From: Blastocatellia bacterium | Lineage (GTDB): Bacteria; Acidobacteriota; Blastocatellia; Pyrinomonadales; Pyrinomonadaceae | Length of the DNA: 64,000 nt | Assembly (NCBI GenBank): GCA_003168335.1 | Contig: PMSM01000006.1 | Coordinates: forward strand, 62,001 to 126,000 | Direction: 5' to 3' | Made by a program: the position numbers and the translations under genes | Notes under the pieces: model-generated | Database searches by the model: none | What the model saw: only the letters and a program-made list of their open reading frames with translations | Told to the model about the DNA's origin: nothing | Shown: positions 1-7,881 of the stretch, piece by piece | Position numbering within the stretch: position 1 is the first letter of the stretch | Layout: the number at the start of each line of letters is the position of its first letter

Positions 1-38
1 CTTCGGACTAGGACGCGGGTGGGCGTTCAAGGAAATCT

Positions 39-70
39 GGCTACAAGGCTCCTGGCAGAGTTTTGTAGCC
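39..70. repeat. Small inverted repeat near window edge
   Basis: GGCTACAA at 39-46 pairs with TTGTAGCC at 63-70, giving an 8-9 bp stem with a 16-base loop. No T-run follows, so it is not a clear terminator. The rest of 1-133 shows no gene or RNA that I can recognise. Confidence 0.35.
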
Positions 71-133
71 AAAACTATTTCTGGGGTAAGCATACCATAG
101 CAAGTCAAATCGATCAGTGATATAAGGGCGACT

Positions 134-640
134 ATGCCGAAGCGCAAATTTCCAATGACCTCGCGGCAGTGTGAGATAGCCGCTGAGTCGTACACCGCCT
201 GTCTGTTAGCACAGTCCGGCTACGACGTTCTCGTGCAGTACGGAGCAAACCAGCCGCACTATGACTTGATGGCCGTGAAGGGCGAAGAACGCAAGCTTCC
301 GATCTCTGTCAAAGGTAGTCAGGACGGTGGTTGGATGTTGGCCGTTGGCTACAAGAAAACGGGAGTTACCTATCTCTCGGCGATTGACCAATGGCTCTCA
401 GTCCAGCGACAGGATATTGTCTATGCGTTTGTGGGGTTTCTCAACGTACCTCTTGGTCAGGCTCCCCGCGTGTACGTTGCCCGACCGTCAGAGATCGCGG
501 CGCAGCTCAAGGCTCAGGCGTTCGGGCGAGGTCATTGCGCGCTGCAAGAAGACTCACCAACCTATTACCCAAGTTCTAAGAATAAAGACAAAGTTCCGGC
601 TGAATGGCGCTACTCCACCGAGCGCATCGACACTATCTGA
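134..640 (+). CDS. PD-(D/E)XK-like nuclease-fold protein, hypothetical
   Basis: 168 residues. I do not recognise an exact family, but the N-terminal half resembles the small PD-(D/E)XK endonucleases related to intron-associated enzymes: an N-terminal helix with E14, then SGYDVLVQYG, then YDL with D44, then a strand ending in SVKG with K60. The usual acidic or Gln residue two before the Lys is Ser58 here, so catalysis is uncertain. The C-terminal third has no visible motif. The ATG at 134 has only a weak AGGG upstream. It is followed 32 bases on by a small membrane-anchored gene on the same strand. Nothing nearby (no methylase, no intron) identifies a restriction or homing function. Known: this fold covers nucleases and non-enzymatic relatives. 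Inferred: DNA-binding or DNA-processing role. Confidence 0.6.
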   Translation: MPKRKFPMTSRQCEIAAESYTACLLAQSGYDVLVQYGANQPHYDLMAVKGEERKLPISVKGSQDGGWMLAVGYKKTGVTYLSAIDQWLSVQRQDIVYAFVGFLNVPLGQAPRVYVARPSEIAAQLKAQAFGRGHCALQEDSPTYYPSSKNKDKVPAEWRYSTERIDTI

Positions 641-672
641 GCAACCAATAATACTAAAGGACTACCTACTGA

Positions 673-1110
673 ATGTTCGCCAATAGGAAAAAGCGCCGCA
701 AATTGCAAGGTGAGATCGATGCGCTGAGGGCCGAATTGCGTGCTGCCGCCAAATTGGCTAGAGAAGGTGAACCGAATTTCCGCGAACAGAGGGATATTGC
801 AGGAGACATAAGATCCTGCGAGCGGCGATTAGCTGTGTTTGAATCTAGTATCGTCACTAGAAAGGCACCAAAGTATGGAATTGATATTCCTTCAGCGCGA
901 GAGAAGCCAGAATGGTGGCTAGACGATACGGAAGAACAACATGAGGCCGGAGTACCTAACAACATGTTGGCCGAAGTTTCAACCCAATGGTTGTCTGCCA
1001 AAGGCAGAGCGATAGTTATTAGTCAGATTCATGCTTACTGGAAAGGCTTGGTTGAACTACTAATAACAGTACTTGCCCTCCTAGTCGCAATCCTCGCCTT
1101 GTTGAAGTAG
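673..1110 (+). CDS. Hypothetical coiled-coil protein with C-terminal membrane anchor
   Basis: 145 residues with no family I recognise. Residues 1-60 are rich in Lys, Arg, Glu and Ala in a heptad-like pattern, suggesting a coiled coil. Residues about 122-144 form one hydrophobic helix (LVELLITVLALLVAILALL) ending in a single Lys, the pattern of a tail-anchored protein with its bulk in the cytoplasm. AAAGGA lies upstream of the ATG at 673. The gene starts 32 bases after the PD-(D/E)XK-like gene, so the two may be co-transcribed. The function cannot be read from the sequence. Confidence 0.6.
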   Translation: MFANRKKRRKLQGEIDALRAELRAAAKLAREGEPNFREQRDIAGDIRSCERRLAVFESSIVTRKAPKYGIDIPSAREKPEWWLDDTEEQHEAGVPNNMLAEVSTQWLSAKGRAIVISQIHAYWKGLVELLITVLALLVAILALLK

Positions 1111-1192
1111 CGCGTCCAGCAACACACTAATAGAGCACTACCCACCGTAGACTTCGGTTGCTTGCTCGGGCTACGATGACACAGCAACCGAA

Positions 1193-1534
1193 ATGATTAC
1201 TTTTCAGATCTCAGGTCACTTAACTGAATTCACGGGCGGCCGCGTCGAGATTGAATTGGATGGTTCTTACTCGACGGTGGGGCAGGCATTAGATCGTCTA
1301 TGGATCGAGCACGTTGGCCTGCGCGATCGCGTGCTGAACGAGTTGGGCGAAGTGCGACCGCATGTAAACGTCTTCGTAAATAGCCAGACCGTTCGTCGCG
1401 ATCAAGCATTGCAGACAGAGATTGAAGGAGACACCGAAATCTGCATCATGCCGGCCGTCAGCGGCGGTTGTTCAGAGTACCAACTTTGGTTGTTGTTCAC
1501 ACCACGAAAAGCCCGACTAAAGTCGGTACGCTAA
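1193..1534 (+). CDS. MoaD/ThiS-like sulfur-carrier protein with C-terminal extension
   Basis: Residues 1-92 have the beta-grasp pattern of MoaD family proteins: an N-terminal strand MITFQISGHL, a helix with VGQALDRLW, HVNVFVN at 57-63, and the C-terminal strand EICIMPAVSGG ending in diglycine at 91-92. In the family the protein stops at this GG, which is adenylylated and then thiocarboxylated to carry sulfur for molybdopterin or thiamine. Here 21 more residues follow, and they are encoded by an inverted repeat (arms 1477-1490 and 1516-1529). The tail would block activation unless a protease removes it, as is known for some ubiquitin-like sulfur carriers. No molybdopterin or thiamine genes lie nearby. 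It could be inactive, processed, or not a sulfur carrier at all. Confidence 0.75.
   Translation: MITFQISGHLTEFTGGRVEIELDGSYSTVGQALDRLWIEHVGLRDRVLNELGEVRPHVNVFVNSQTVRRDQALQTEIEGDTEICIMPAVSGGCSEYQLWLLFTPRKARLKSVR
1477..1529. repeat. Inverted repeat read in frame as the tail of the MoaD-like gene
   Basis: GTACCAACTTTGGT at 1477-1490 pairs with ACTAAAGTCGGTAC at 1516-1529 with two mismatches. The element begins about six codons after the diglycine codons and provides the rest of the reading frame up to near the stop at 1532-1534. Confidence 0.7.
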
Positions 1535-1603
1535 ACCCGGGCCAGACGACATCGAAGATGACGTGGAACTACCAACGAATCCCGACCGTATAACTCACCG
1601 ATT

Positions 1604-2245
1604 ATGTTTTGTCCAAGCTGCGGTTCCAACGAACAGATGAGTCAGTATTGTCGCGCCTGCGGCACTGACCTGCGGCCGGTGCGCACGACCCTCGAACGCC
1701 CTGACTCAATTACCGCTGTCGCAGTATCAGCCCGCGAAGAGATCGGCCGCGCGGTCGCGGACAAAATCCGCGAAGTGGAAGACTCGTACGACCTCAAGCG
1801 AGTCGCCGAAGACGTGCTGCCGCAGATCGAAAAGTTCCTCGAGTCGTATGAAGAGAAACGTTTGCGGCGCATCCGCGCCGGAGTCATCGTCGCGGCCTGC
1901 GGCTTCGGCACTGGCATGCTGGGTTTGATAATGTCGTTGGTCCTTCACGGCGGTGACGTCGAGTCTGCCTTGATGGTGGTGGGGCTCGGTTCGATCGCTT
2001 TCGCCATCGGTTTCGGTCTGCTGCTCAACGGCATGATGTTCACCCGGCCGCGCAAAGGATTGGAAGACAATTCGTCTGATGCCCGTTCACAGAATCTTTT
2101 GGACGCCGGGTACGCCGCGCCGCAATTGAAACCAGGCGGTGAGGCGGCACCATCATTTCGCTCGCAAACCACCTCGAATCTTGCTCCGGCTTCCGGCTCA
2201 TCAGTAACTGAAGGCACTACCCATCATTTAAAGACTGAGCGCTGA
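1604..2245 (+). CDS. Zinc-ribbon membrane protein
   Basis: 213 residues. The N-terminus is a zinc ribbon with Cys3, Cys6, Cys16 and Cys19 in two CxxC knuckles. Residues about 40-90 are charged and helical. Two hydrophobic segments at about 92-114 and 122-146 form a hairpin, with the Gly-rich, low-complexity C-terminus (150-213) probably back in the cytoplasm. Acidobacterial genomes hold many such ribbon-plus-TM proteins with no known role. It stands alone, followed by a palindromic repeat at 2257-2312. No enzyme motif is visible. Confidence 0.7.
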   Translation: MFCPSCGSNEQMSQYCRACGTDLRPVRTTLERPDSITAVAVSAREEIGRAVADKIREVEDSYDLKRVAEDVLPQIEKFLESYEEKRLRRIRAGVIVAACGFGTGMLGLIMSLVLHGGDVESALMVVGLGSIAFAIGFGLLLNGMMFTRPRKGLEDNSSDARSQNLLDAGYAAPQLKPGGEAAPSFRSQTTSNLAPASGSSVTEGTTHHLKTER

Positions 2246-2256
2246 AGGGCTCGGTA

Positions 2257-2312
2257 TGGAGTGCGGTGACTGGTCACCGCTTTCTAAAGCGCCGACTAGT
2301 CGGCGCACTCCA
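2257..2312. repeat. Twin-hairpin repeat, TGGAGTGC family, copy 1
   Basis: Outer arms TGGAGTGC and GCACTCCA enclose two inner hairpins, GGTGAC-TG-GTCACC and GCCGAC-TA-GTCGGC. It lies between the zinc-ribbon gene and the cupin gene. Related copies are at 13693, 52825, 57465 and 60249, with a half copy at 55924. Confidence 0.85.
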
Positions 2313-2354
2313 AAAAGAGGCTACACCCCGCCGAAGTTGATATAGACTAACTGA

Positions 2355-3131
2355 ATGGCAATAAACCTCGAGGGCGGTTGCCGCGTTTCCGAGATGCGCG
2401 AAGGCCTGCCCTTCGAAATTGGGACTCTGAAATTGTGGCCCAGGATCGACCGCGAGCAGGGGGCGCAGGCGATCTCGCTGCGAGTGCTGGAATTCTCACC
2501 CGGATGCTCGCAAGGCTTTCGCAATACTACCTGTGACGAGATCCTGTATCTGCTCGGAGAAGCGGAAACAGATCAGCAGGCAACGGTGTTTATCGATGGT
2601 TGGGCGTATGAAGTGAAGCCCGACAGTGGGATCTATTTGCGGCCACTGCAAACCCTGACGATTCACAATCACGGATCGAGCCCGCTGGTAATGATCAGCT
2701 CGCGCTGTCCGGAACCGATTGGCATTTGTGAGCTCGCGCCACCCCTCACTTCGCCCTTATCCGGTGCGCCCCGGCCAGACAAACCGCCAATCGTAAGCCT
2801 TGCCGATCGTCCGGCACAGCCCACTGCGGATCGCTGGTATCGCTTGCTGGTTGATGATGTAGTAGGCAGCACAAAGGCCACGCAGTTTGTCGGCTCGATC
2901 CCGCCCGGCCGCGCGCCTGATCATTTTCACCAATACGAAGAAGTGCTTTTCATCTTGAAAGGCAAAGGCCGCATGTGGGCCGGCGAAACCAACACGCCCG
3001 TCGCACCCGGCTCGTGCATCTATCTGCCGAAAGGTCAGGTGCACTGCGTCGAGAATACGGGCACAGATGAGTTGCGCTTGCTGGGAGTTTTCTATCCAGC
3101 GGGGAGTCCGAGTGTGAGGTATGATGCGTGA
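2355..3131 (+). CDS. Bicupin protein
   Basis: 258 residues forming two cupin barrels. The second, residues about 165-255, has a full metal site: His190, His192, Glu196 and His230 in DHFHQYEEVLFI and PKGQVHCVENTG. The first, residues about 25-118, keeps the fold (CDEILYLLG, SGIYLRPLQTL) but lacks the His pair, so probably only one barrel binds metal. Bicupins include dioxygenases, isomerases and aminohydrolases, and the sequence does not tell which this is. It is followed tail-to-tail by the kynureninase-like gene 19 bases away. A link to aromatic amino acid breakdown is tempting but not shown. Confidence 0.8.
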   Translation: MAINLEGGCRVSEMREGLPFEIGTLKLWPRIDREQGAQAISLRVLEFSPGCSQGFRNTTCDEILYLLGEAETDQQATVFIDGWAYEVKPDSGIYLRPLQTLTIHNHGSSPLVMISSRCPEPIGICELAPPLTSPLSGAPRPDKPPIVSLADRPAQPTADRWYRLLVDDVVGSTKATQFVGSIPPGRAPDHFHQYEEVLFILKGKGRMWAGETNTPVAPGSCIYLPKGQVHCVENTGTDELRLLGVFYPAGSPSVRYDA

Positions 3132-3150
3132 CTCGCTTGCGCTTACCAAC

Positions 3151-4323
3151 TCACTTGGGCGTTTTCTCTTTCATCAACTCACCCAGAATCCCCATCGCCT
3201 CCCTCACCTCTTCATCCGTATTAAAGAAATGTGGCGAGATGCGCAGGCCGACGCCGGGACGGCAATCGACAAAGACTTTTCTTTCCGCCAGACGCTTGAC
3301 CGTCTCCGGGCCATCTTCAACATAGATCATTACGGAAGCGCCTCGGTCCTCAACATTAGCCGGGCTGTTCACCTTCCAGCCGTGCTCCAACGCAAACTCA
3401 ATCATCCATTCCGTACGCCGCTGTGATTCGGCTTGAATTGTTGGCACGCCAACCTCTTCGATGATTTGCAGACCGGGCAGGACGGAATAGAGCGCGGGGA
3501 TGCTGGGCGTGCCCTGAGCAAAGCGGCGCACTGAATCGGCATAGCGCATCGGCGCCGACGCAAAAGAAAACGGCTCGTCGTGCGCCACCCATCCGGTCAG
3601 TCGCGGCGTGAGATCTTTTTGCAGGTCAGGGCGCACGTAGAGATAGCCGCTCGCCGGCCCTCCGCACAGCCACTTGATCGTGCCGCCAATCAGGAAATCG
3701 ACTTCCCAGTCGGTCGCTTGTAATTCGACCGCGCCGGCCGATTGGTAAACATCCAGCAGGACCATGGCGCCGCACTTGTGCGCGCGTTCGACTATGGCTT
3801 TAGCGTCGACGCGGCACGAACTGCGAAACGAAACGTGCGAGAGCGCGACCAGGCAGGTCGAGTCATCAATCGCTTCCAAAATGTCTTCGAGCCGCACCGT
3901 GATGCCGTCGTCGCTGTGAACGATCTCGACATTCGCGCCGAGGCGACTCTGCGCGTCCCAGATGTATTCCATCGAAGGAAAATCCAGCGCGCTGGTCACG
4001 ATCTTGTTTCGATCGCTCTCTTTGAAATCGAAGCAGGAGGCCACGCTGGCGAGCGCAATCGAAGCGTTCGGTTGAGTCTGCACAGAACCGGGCACGCCGC
4101 CAAGAACCTGCGCGATTCGGTCACCGACTCGCATCGACATCTCCCACCAGCTTGAGGCCCAGGCATCTTCGCTGGTGTGATGTTCCCAGGCTTCGTAGTA
4201 AGCGCGCATCGACTCGCGCGCCGCTCGGGGAACCGGACCAAGGCTGTGGCTCAGCAGGTGTATCCCGGTAGCGAGGGTTGGAAATTCTTCGCGACGGCGA
4301 TTGATTTGGGGTTCGGGTTTCAT
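3151..4323 (-). CDS. Kynureninase-like class V aminotransferase-fold enzyme
   Basis: 390 residues, the size of a fold-type I PLP enzyme of the aminotransferase class V / kynureninase group. Asp191 in LLDVYQSAG should bind the pyridine nitrogen of PLP, and Lys217 in GGTIKWLCGGP should form the Schiff base. Lys followed by Trp and a Gly-Gly stretch is common in kynureninase relatives. It would be cytoplasmic and cleave or transaminate an amino acid. Kynureninase proper converts kynurenine to anthranilate, but no other tryptophan-degradation gene is seen here, so the substrate stays open. The nearest upstream gene on the minus strand is the SDR, with a 219-base palindrome-rich spacer between them. 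Confidence 0.8.
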   Translation of the reverse strand: MKPEPQINRRREEFPTLATGIHLLSHSLGPVPRAARESMRAYYEAWEHHTSEDAWASSWWEMSMRVGDRIAQVLGGVPGSVQTQPNASIALASVASCFDFKESDRNKIVTSALDFPSMEYIWDAQSRLGANVEIVHSDDGITVRLEDILEAIDDSTCLVALSHVSFRSSCRVDAKAIVERAHKCGAMVLLDVYQSAGAVELQATDWEVDFLIGGTIKWLCGGPASGYLYVRPDLQKDLTPRLTGWVAHDEPFSFASAPMRYADSVRRFAQGTPSIPALYSVLPGLQIIEEVGVPTIQAESQRRTEWMIEFALEHGWKVNSPANVEDRGASVMIYVEDGPETVKRLAERKVFVDCRPGVGLRISPHFFNTDEEVREAMGILGELMKEKTPK

Positions 4324-4542
4324 ATTTCAGGTTAAGGCGCACCGAGGGTGCGCAATGTGATAGCCAGGGGCAACGCCCCTGGGTAGTTTGCAATGAAAGA
4401 CTATCAAGCGCTGAAGGCGCGGAATAGTCCGCGGATATTGCCGAATCCATTTCGCGCCTTCAGCGCTTCTGAAGTCATTATTAGTCCTAACCTGGGGCGT
4501 TGCCCCAGGCTGTCGCATTTTCGCGCCTTTGGCGCTCCAAAT
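4324..4542. repeat. Composite palindromic repeat block (AAGCGCTGAAGGCGCG type)
   Basis: Several short palindromes lie in series: GCGCACCGAGGGTGCGC, CCAGGGGCAACGCCCCTGG, AAGCGCTGAAGGCGCG with its inverse CGCGCCTTCAGCGCTT, CCTGGGGCGTTGCCCCAGG and CGCGCCTTTGGCGCT. The same series occurs in 37660-37900 and 62430-62660. It fills the space between the SDR and kynureninase-like genes and has no open reading frame of its own. Confidence 0.75.
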
Positions 4543-5280
4543 CTACGCTCGAATCTGCGAAAGCATCTTCTCCAACCCTGCTGGATCAGTTCTCAGGCTT
4601 TCCAAAACTCGTTCAGCTTCCTCACCAATCGGCGGATCGATTGTCTCTTCGCGGATATGCCGCAAGATTTCCCCGGCGACAAACTCAGTCGTCATCTTTG
4701 GCACGTCGGCGCCGCGACTCATGTCAGTGTCGATCGTCGTTGGCATGACGGTCATCACATGCACGCCTTTGTCACCCAGATAAGCACGCAACGCCTGACC
4801 GAGGGAAAGCAACGCCGCTTTGCTGGCGCAGTAGGTACCAACCAGCGGCAGATTGACTTTGGCAAAGGCCGTGGCCACGTTGACGATCACTCCTTCACCG
4901 CGCTCGATCATTGCCGGCGCCAGGGCCCTCGCCATGCGGAGCGCGCCGAAATAATTGACAGACATCTCACGCATGGCATCTTCAAAATTCATCTGCACGG
5001 GATTGCCATAACCGGCCACGCCGGCGTTGTTGATTAGGATCTCAACAAAGCCGAGCCCGGCCGCGGCGCGGATATCGTCTTCCTTGGTAACGTCGAGTTT
5101 GATTGGCATGATCGGAGCGCCAATCGCCGCGGCATCGCTGGTTAGTTTCTCAATGTCTTCCCTCTTGCGCGCGCCGGCAAAGACTTCCCGCGCGCCTGCT
5201 GCGGCAAACGCGAAGGCCAGAGTACGACCGAGGCCGCGACTCGCGCCGGTGATTAAGACTCGTCTGTTTGCAATGTCCAT
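4543..5280 (-). CDS. Short-chain dehydrogenase/reductase
   Basis: 245 residues, the classical SDR length. The NAD(P)-binding turn is TGASRGLG at 11-18, the structural motif NNAG is at 84-87, and the catalytic Tyr150 and Lys154 sit in TYCASKAA. The residue 13 before the Tyr, normally the catalytic Ser, is Thr137 (NVATAFAK). Thr can sometimes replace Ser, but activity may be changed. Cytoplasmic and soluble; the substrate is unknown. The start codon lies 7 bases from the terminus of a MITE-like element (5288-5546) that fills the whole gap to the upstream permease gene, so its leader is repeat sequence. Confidence 0.88.
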   Translation of the reverse strand: MDIANRRVLITGASRGLGRTLAFAFAAAGAREVFAGARKREDIEKLTSDAAAIGAPIMPIKLDVTKEDDIRAAAGLGFVEILINNAGVAGYGNPVQMNFEDAMREMSVNYFGALRMARALAPAMIERGEGVIVNVATAFAKVNLPLVGTYCASKAALLSLGQALRAYLGDKGVHVMTVMPTTIDTDMSRGADVPKMTTEFVAGEILRHIREETIDPPIGEEAERVLESLRTDPAGLEKMLSQIRA

Positions 5281-5287
5281 AAAAATT

Positions 5288-5546
5288 GTCCGACAAACTA
5301 AAGGAACCTCTGACTAAGTGTCTTGGACGCGTAGCGTCCGCATGAACTTAGCCCGGCGTTTCAACGCCGGGATCAGGTTAGTCTCTGTTCTCGTCGCGTA
5401 GCGACGATTGAATCCCTTGGTTTCAGGCGTCGCTACGCGACGCGAACACCTCGTTGCCCCTTCCCGGCCTTGAAAGGCCGGGCTAAATTCATACCGACGC
5501 TACGCGTCGAAAGTACTTGATCAGAAGTTCCTAGAGTTTAACGGAC
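5288..5546. mobile_element. MITE-like element A with GTCCGACAAACT termini
   Basis: The left end reads GTCCGACAAACTAAAGGAAC. The right end, read inward on the other strand, is GTCCGTTAAACTCTAGGAAC, and the match continues for about 32 bases. The inside carries smaller palindromes (GTCGCGTAGCGAC, CCCGGCGTTTCAACGCCGGG). No transposase is encoded. The right end overlaps the last codons and stop of the APC permease. Confidence 0.75.
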
Positions 5547-7003
5547 TTCTTCCGCATCAATCGCGCGAAGCCATAAAGGGCTGCCCCAATCAGTGACCAC
5601 ACCAACACGAGTTCCAGGCTGGTCAGCGAATGCTTCGCGATTCTGTCGCTCAGACTTTGCGTCATCAGCGTGCGTGTGTCCTGCACCACCTGCACGACGA
5701 TCAGCACGCCCATCGACAGGGCGGAGAGCAGAGCCGCACTGCGCTGCAGCCAAACCGGAAGGCTGATCGTAATCTCACCGTAGAGCCTGGGATTTCGCCG
5801 CGGTAACATCAAAAACGTCACACTGTGTAGGAAGTAAAGCAGAACCAGTGCAAAGACGGCAATGTTCAAAGCCAGTGAAAGCTGTTTGCTGATAACGAGC
5901 AGTAAACACGCAGCCAGCGTTAGAGTCAGAGCGCGAATCGGCGTCGCGGTGCGCGGATTGATTATGCCCAGCCAGCGCGGAGCCAGACCATCCTCGACGA
6001 ATATCAGCGCGAGCCGTGAAGGAACGATCAGCGAAGGATTCAAGGAGGTCGTGATCGCCATGATCGCTCCCAAAGTCACGAAGCTCGCCGCCCCCCAGGG
6101 CAGGTAAACCGCGGCGACTTCAGTCATCGGCGCGCTGCTCGAGCCGAGCCGCGCACCGGGCAACACACCGAACGCCACGACCGACATCAAAACGAAGATG
6201 AATGCCGTTACACTGATCCCTTTCAAGAAAACCATCGGCAAACGCCGCGTGCTGTCTTTGGTTTCTCCCGCGGTTTGGGCCAGAGATTCAAAGCCGGCAT
6301 AAGAAAAGAAGATCGGCGCCAGGCTCAGGGCAAATCCACCGGCGCCGTGAGTAATGAACGGCGAATAATTGGACGGGTGAATTGCAAACAATCCCGGAAT
6401 AACCAGCACGAAGATCGACAGCCCCAACAGCACACACATGGCCACCTGAATTCTGCCGAACCACCGCACGCCGACGACATGCACGAGGTAGAAAAACAGG
6501 AGGGCGCCGACGGCCAGCGATTGATGAACGAACTCGCCGCTGAATCGTCTGCCGGTAAGCTCGATCACATAGTCCGCCAGGGCGCTCGCCAGATAAGCAC
6601 CGGCACCGATGTAGGCGATGATCTTCAACCAGGATCCGATGTAAGCCGTAGCGTATCCGCCGAATGTGCGTGAGATGTGGAGGTATTCACCCCCAGGCTC
6701 GCGGCCCAGGGACGTCGAAATGAAAGCCGCATAAGGAACCGACGTCGCCAGAATCGCCGGCATCAGCACCAGGTAACCCAGAATCACGCTGGGACCGGTC
6801 AGAGACCACGCGTCGCTGGTCACTTTGAAGATGCCCGCGCCGATCAGAATTCCGATCAGCGCCGCATAAGATTCTATCGTGCCGAGATCGCGGCGCAGAC
6901 GGCTGACGATCGGACCGGCAGGTATGCTGGTATTCTGTGATTTGTTTTCGATCACTCTGTAACGCCTATTGTCGGAGTTCATGAGCGACGTGTAATACCG
7001 CAT
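5531..7003 (-). CDS. APC-family amino acid permease
   Basis: 490 residues with about 12 hydrophobic segments. TM1 carries the substrate and ion signature GILIGAGIF, and TM6 has FFSYAGFESLAQTAGE, both typical of amino acid-polyamine-organocation transporters. It should import or exchange amino acids across the inner membrane; the substrate cannot be told. The final residues KSVKL and the TAG stop lie inside the right terminus of the MITE-like element at 5288-5546, so the original C-terminus has probably been replaced. An alternative ATG at 6982 would shorten the N-terminus by 7 residues, and neither start has a clear ribosome site. Confidence 0.88.
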   Translation of the reverse strand: MRYYTSLMNSDNRRYRVIENKSQNTSIPAGPIVSRLRRDLGTIESYAALIGILIGAGIFKVTSDAWSLTGPSVILGYLVLMPAILATSVPYAAFISTSLGREPGGEYLHISRTFGGYATAYIGSWLKIIAYIGAGAYLASALADYVIELTGRRFSGEFVHQSLAVGALLFFYLVHVVGVRWFGRIQVAMCVLLGLSIFVLVIPGLFAIHPSNYSPFITHGAGGFALSLAPIFFSYAGFESLAQTAGETKDSTRRLPMVFLKGISVTAFIFVLMSVVAFGVLPGARLGSSSAPMTEVAAVYLPWGAASFVTLGAIMAITTSLNPSLIVPSRLALIFVEDGLAPRWLGIINPRTATPIRALTLTLAACLLLVISKQLSLALNIAVFALVLLYFLHSVTFLMLPRRNPRLYGEITISLPVWLQRSAALLSALSMGVLIVVQVVQDTRTLMTQSLSDRIAKHSLTSLELVLVWSLIGAALYGFARLMRKKSVKL

Positions 7004-7022
7004 CGCAGGAGTACAACTCGGA

Positions 7023-7683
7023 TTATTTTCTCTTAAGCACTTCCAGCTTCATGAAATAATATTTGTCGTCAAACCTTTCCCATTTGAACTCATAAGAATT
7101 ACTGAGCATCAACGGCTTGTCATAGGGTTTAGGCGTTTTGTAAACAAGTTGTCTCCCAGCTGTGTAACTCTTTCGATCACTGAAATCAAAATCGCCCCTG
7201 GCGTTTGAATATGATTGGGAAAAGTAATGCTTATGATCGGTGCCGACGATGAAATACCGCAGATCGCACTCATGGCCATAATTCTCCAGGTTATGCAAAT
7301 CCTTGAATACATCATATCGGTTGTTTGGCTCTCTATGATTCTTCTTCAGGAAGAATTTCAGCTCAATGGCGCAGCATGATGTCTTTTTATGCGTGTACCG
7401 ATCTTCGAGTTTTAGAAAGATGTCAATTCTTGCCTTCTCCGATTTACTTTTTACGAATGCCCCCTCGGCAACAACTGCATTCCTCTCAAGCTCTATTGAG
7501 AATAAATCTGCCTCCGCAAACTCACACCTCGCCAAGAGTCTTAAGGATTGAAGAATAGTGAAGCTGAAACGATGCCTCGTTATCAATAGATATTCTACCG
7601 TTGTGAATCCTTTGACACAGGATGTCATAGCCGTCATTAACGATTCGAGCCAACCGATCTCTGTATTTCTCTATGTTGTCCAT
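7023..7683 (-). pseudogene. Frameshifted PD-(D/E)XK-like protein gene
   Basis: Two reading frames together look like one protein. Starting at the ATG at 7683, the first frame runs MDNIEKYRDRLARIV and on to ASFQLHYSSILKTLGEV, then hits TGA at about 7526. The frame shifted by one base continues with CEFAEADLFSIELER to the stop at 7023. The second part holds a likely nuclease core, ARIDIFLK (Asp) followed by CAIELKFFLK (Glu-x-Lys). One extra base, or two missing bases, near 7526-7532 would explain the break. Downstream of the break 160 or so residues are intact, so the loss may be recent or a sequencing error. It is more AT-rich than its neighbours, which hints at transfer. An ATG at 7637 in the second frame would give a 204-residue product but with an unrelated N-terminus. 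Confidence 0.7.
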
Positions 7684-7881
7684 ATCAGTTTGCGGCTCTG
7701 CCGCTCTCCAGTGCGGTAAGGCTCTGCCTTACCGGCGAGCAGGTTTTATTTGGAGGCTGCGCCTCCCATTGACGAGCGGAGGCGGAGCCTCGAATTCAAA
7801 ACACGAAGCCCCGGTAAGGCATAGCCTTACCGCATTGGGGAGCGGCAAAGCCGCGAACCCCGCCTCATTACATCCGACCAT
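7684..7881. repeat. Palindromic repeat block (GTGCGGTAAGGC type)
   Basis: Arms such as GTGCGGTAAGGCTCTGCCTT and GGTAAGGCATAGCCTTACCG, plus GGAGGCTGCGCCTCC, form a multi-hairpin block. Similar sequence appears at 47640-47779, 54690-54860 and, in frame, inside the membrane protein gene at 56470-56660. No gene is seen here. Confidence 0.7.

Noticed and set aside
1-133. tRNA or small RNA at the left edge
   Set aside because: A hairpin is present, but no cloverleaf, anticodon arm or terminator.
134-2245. Restriction-modification or toxin-antitoxin island
   Set aside because: No methylase, specificity subunit or recognised partner; the four small genes do not form a known system.
7500-7560. Programmed frameshift in the nuclease-like gene
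   Set aside because: No slippery heptamer or obvious downstream structure; a simple indel explains it.
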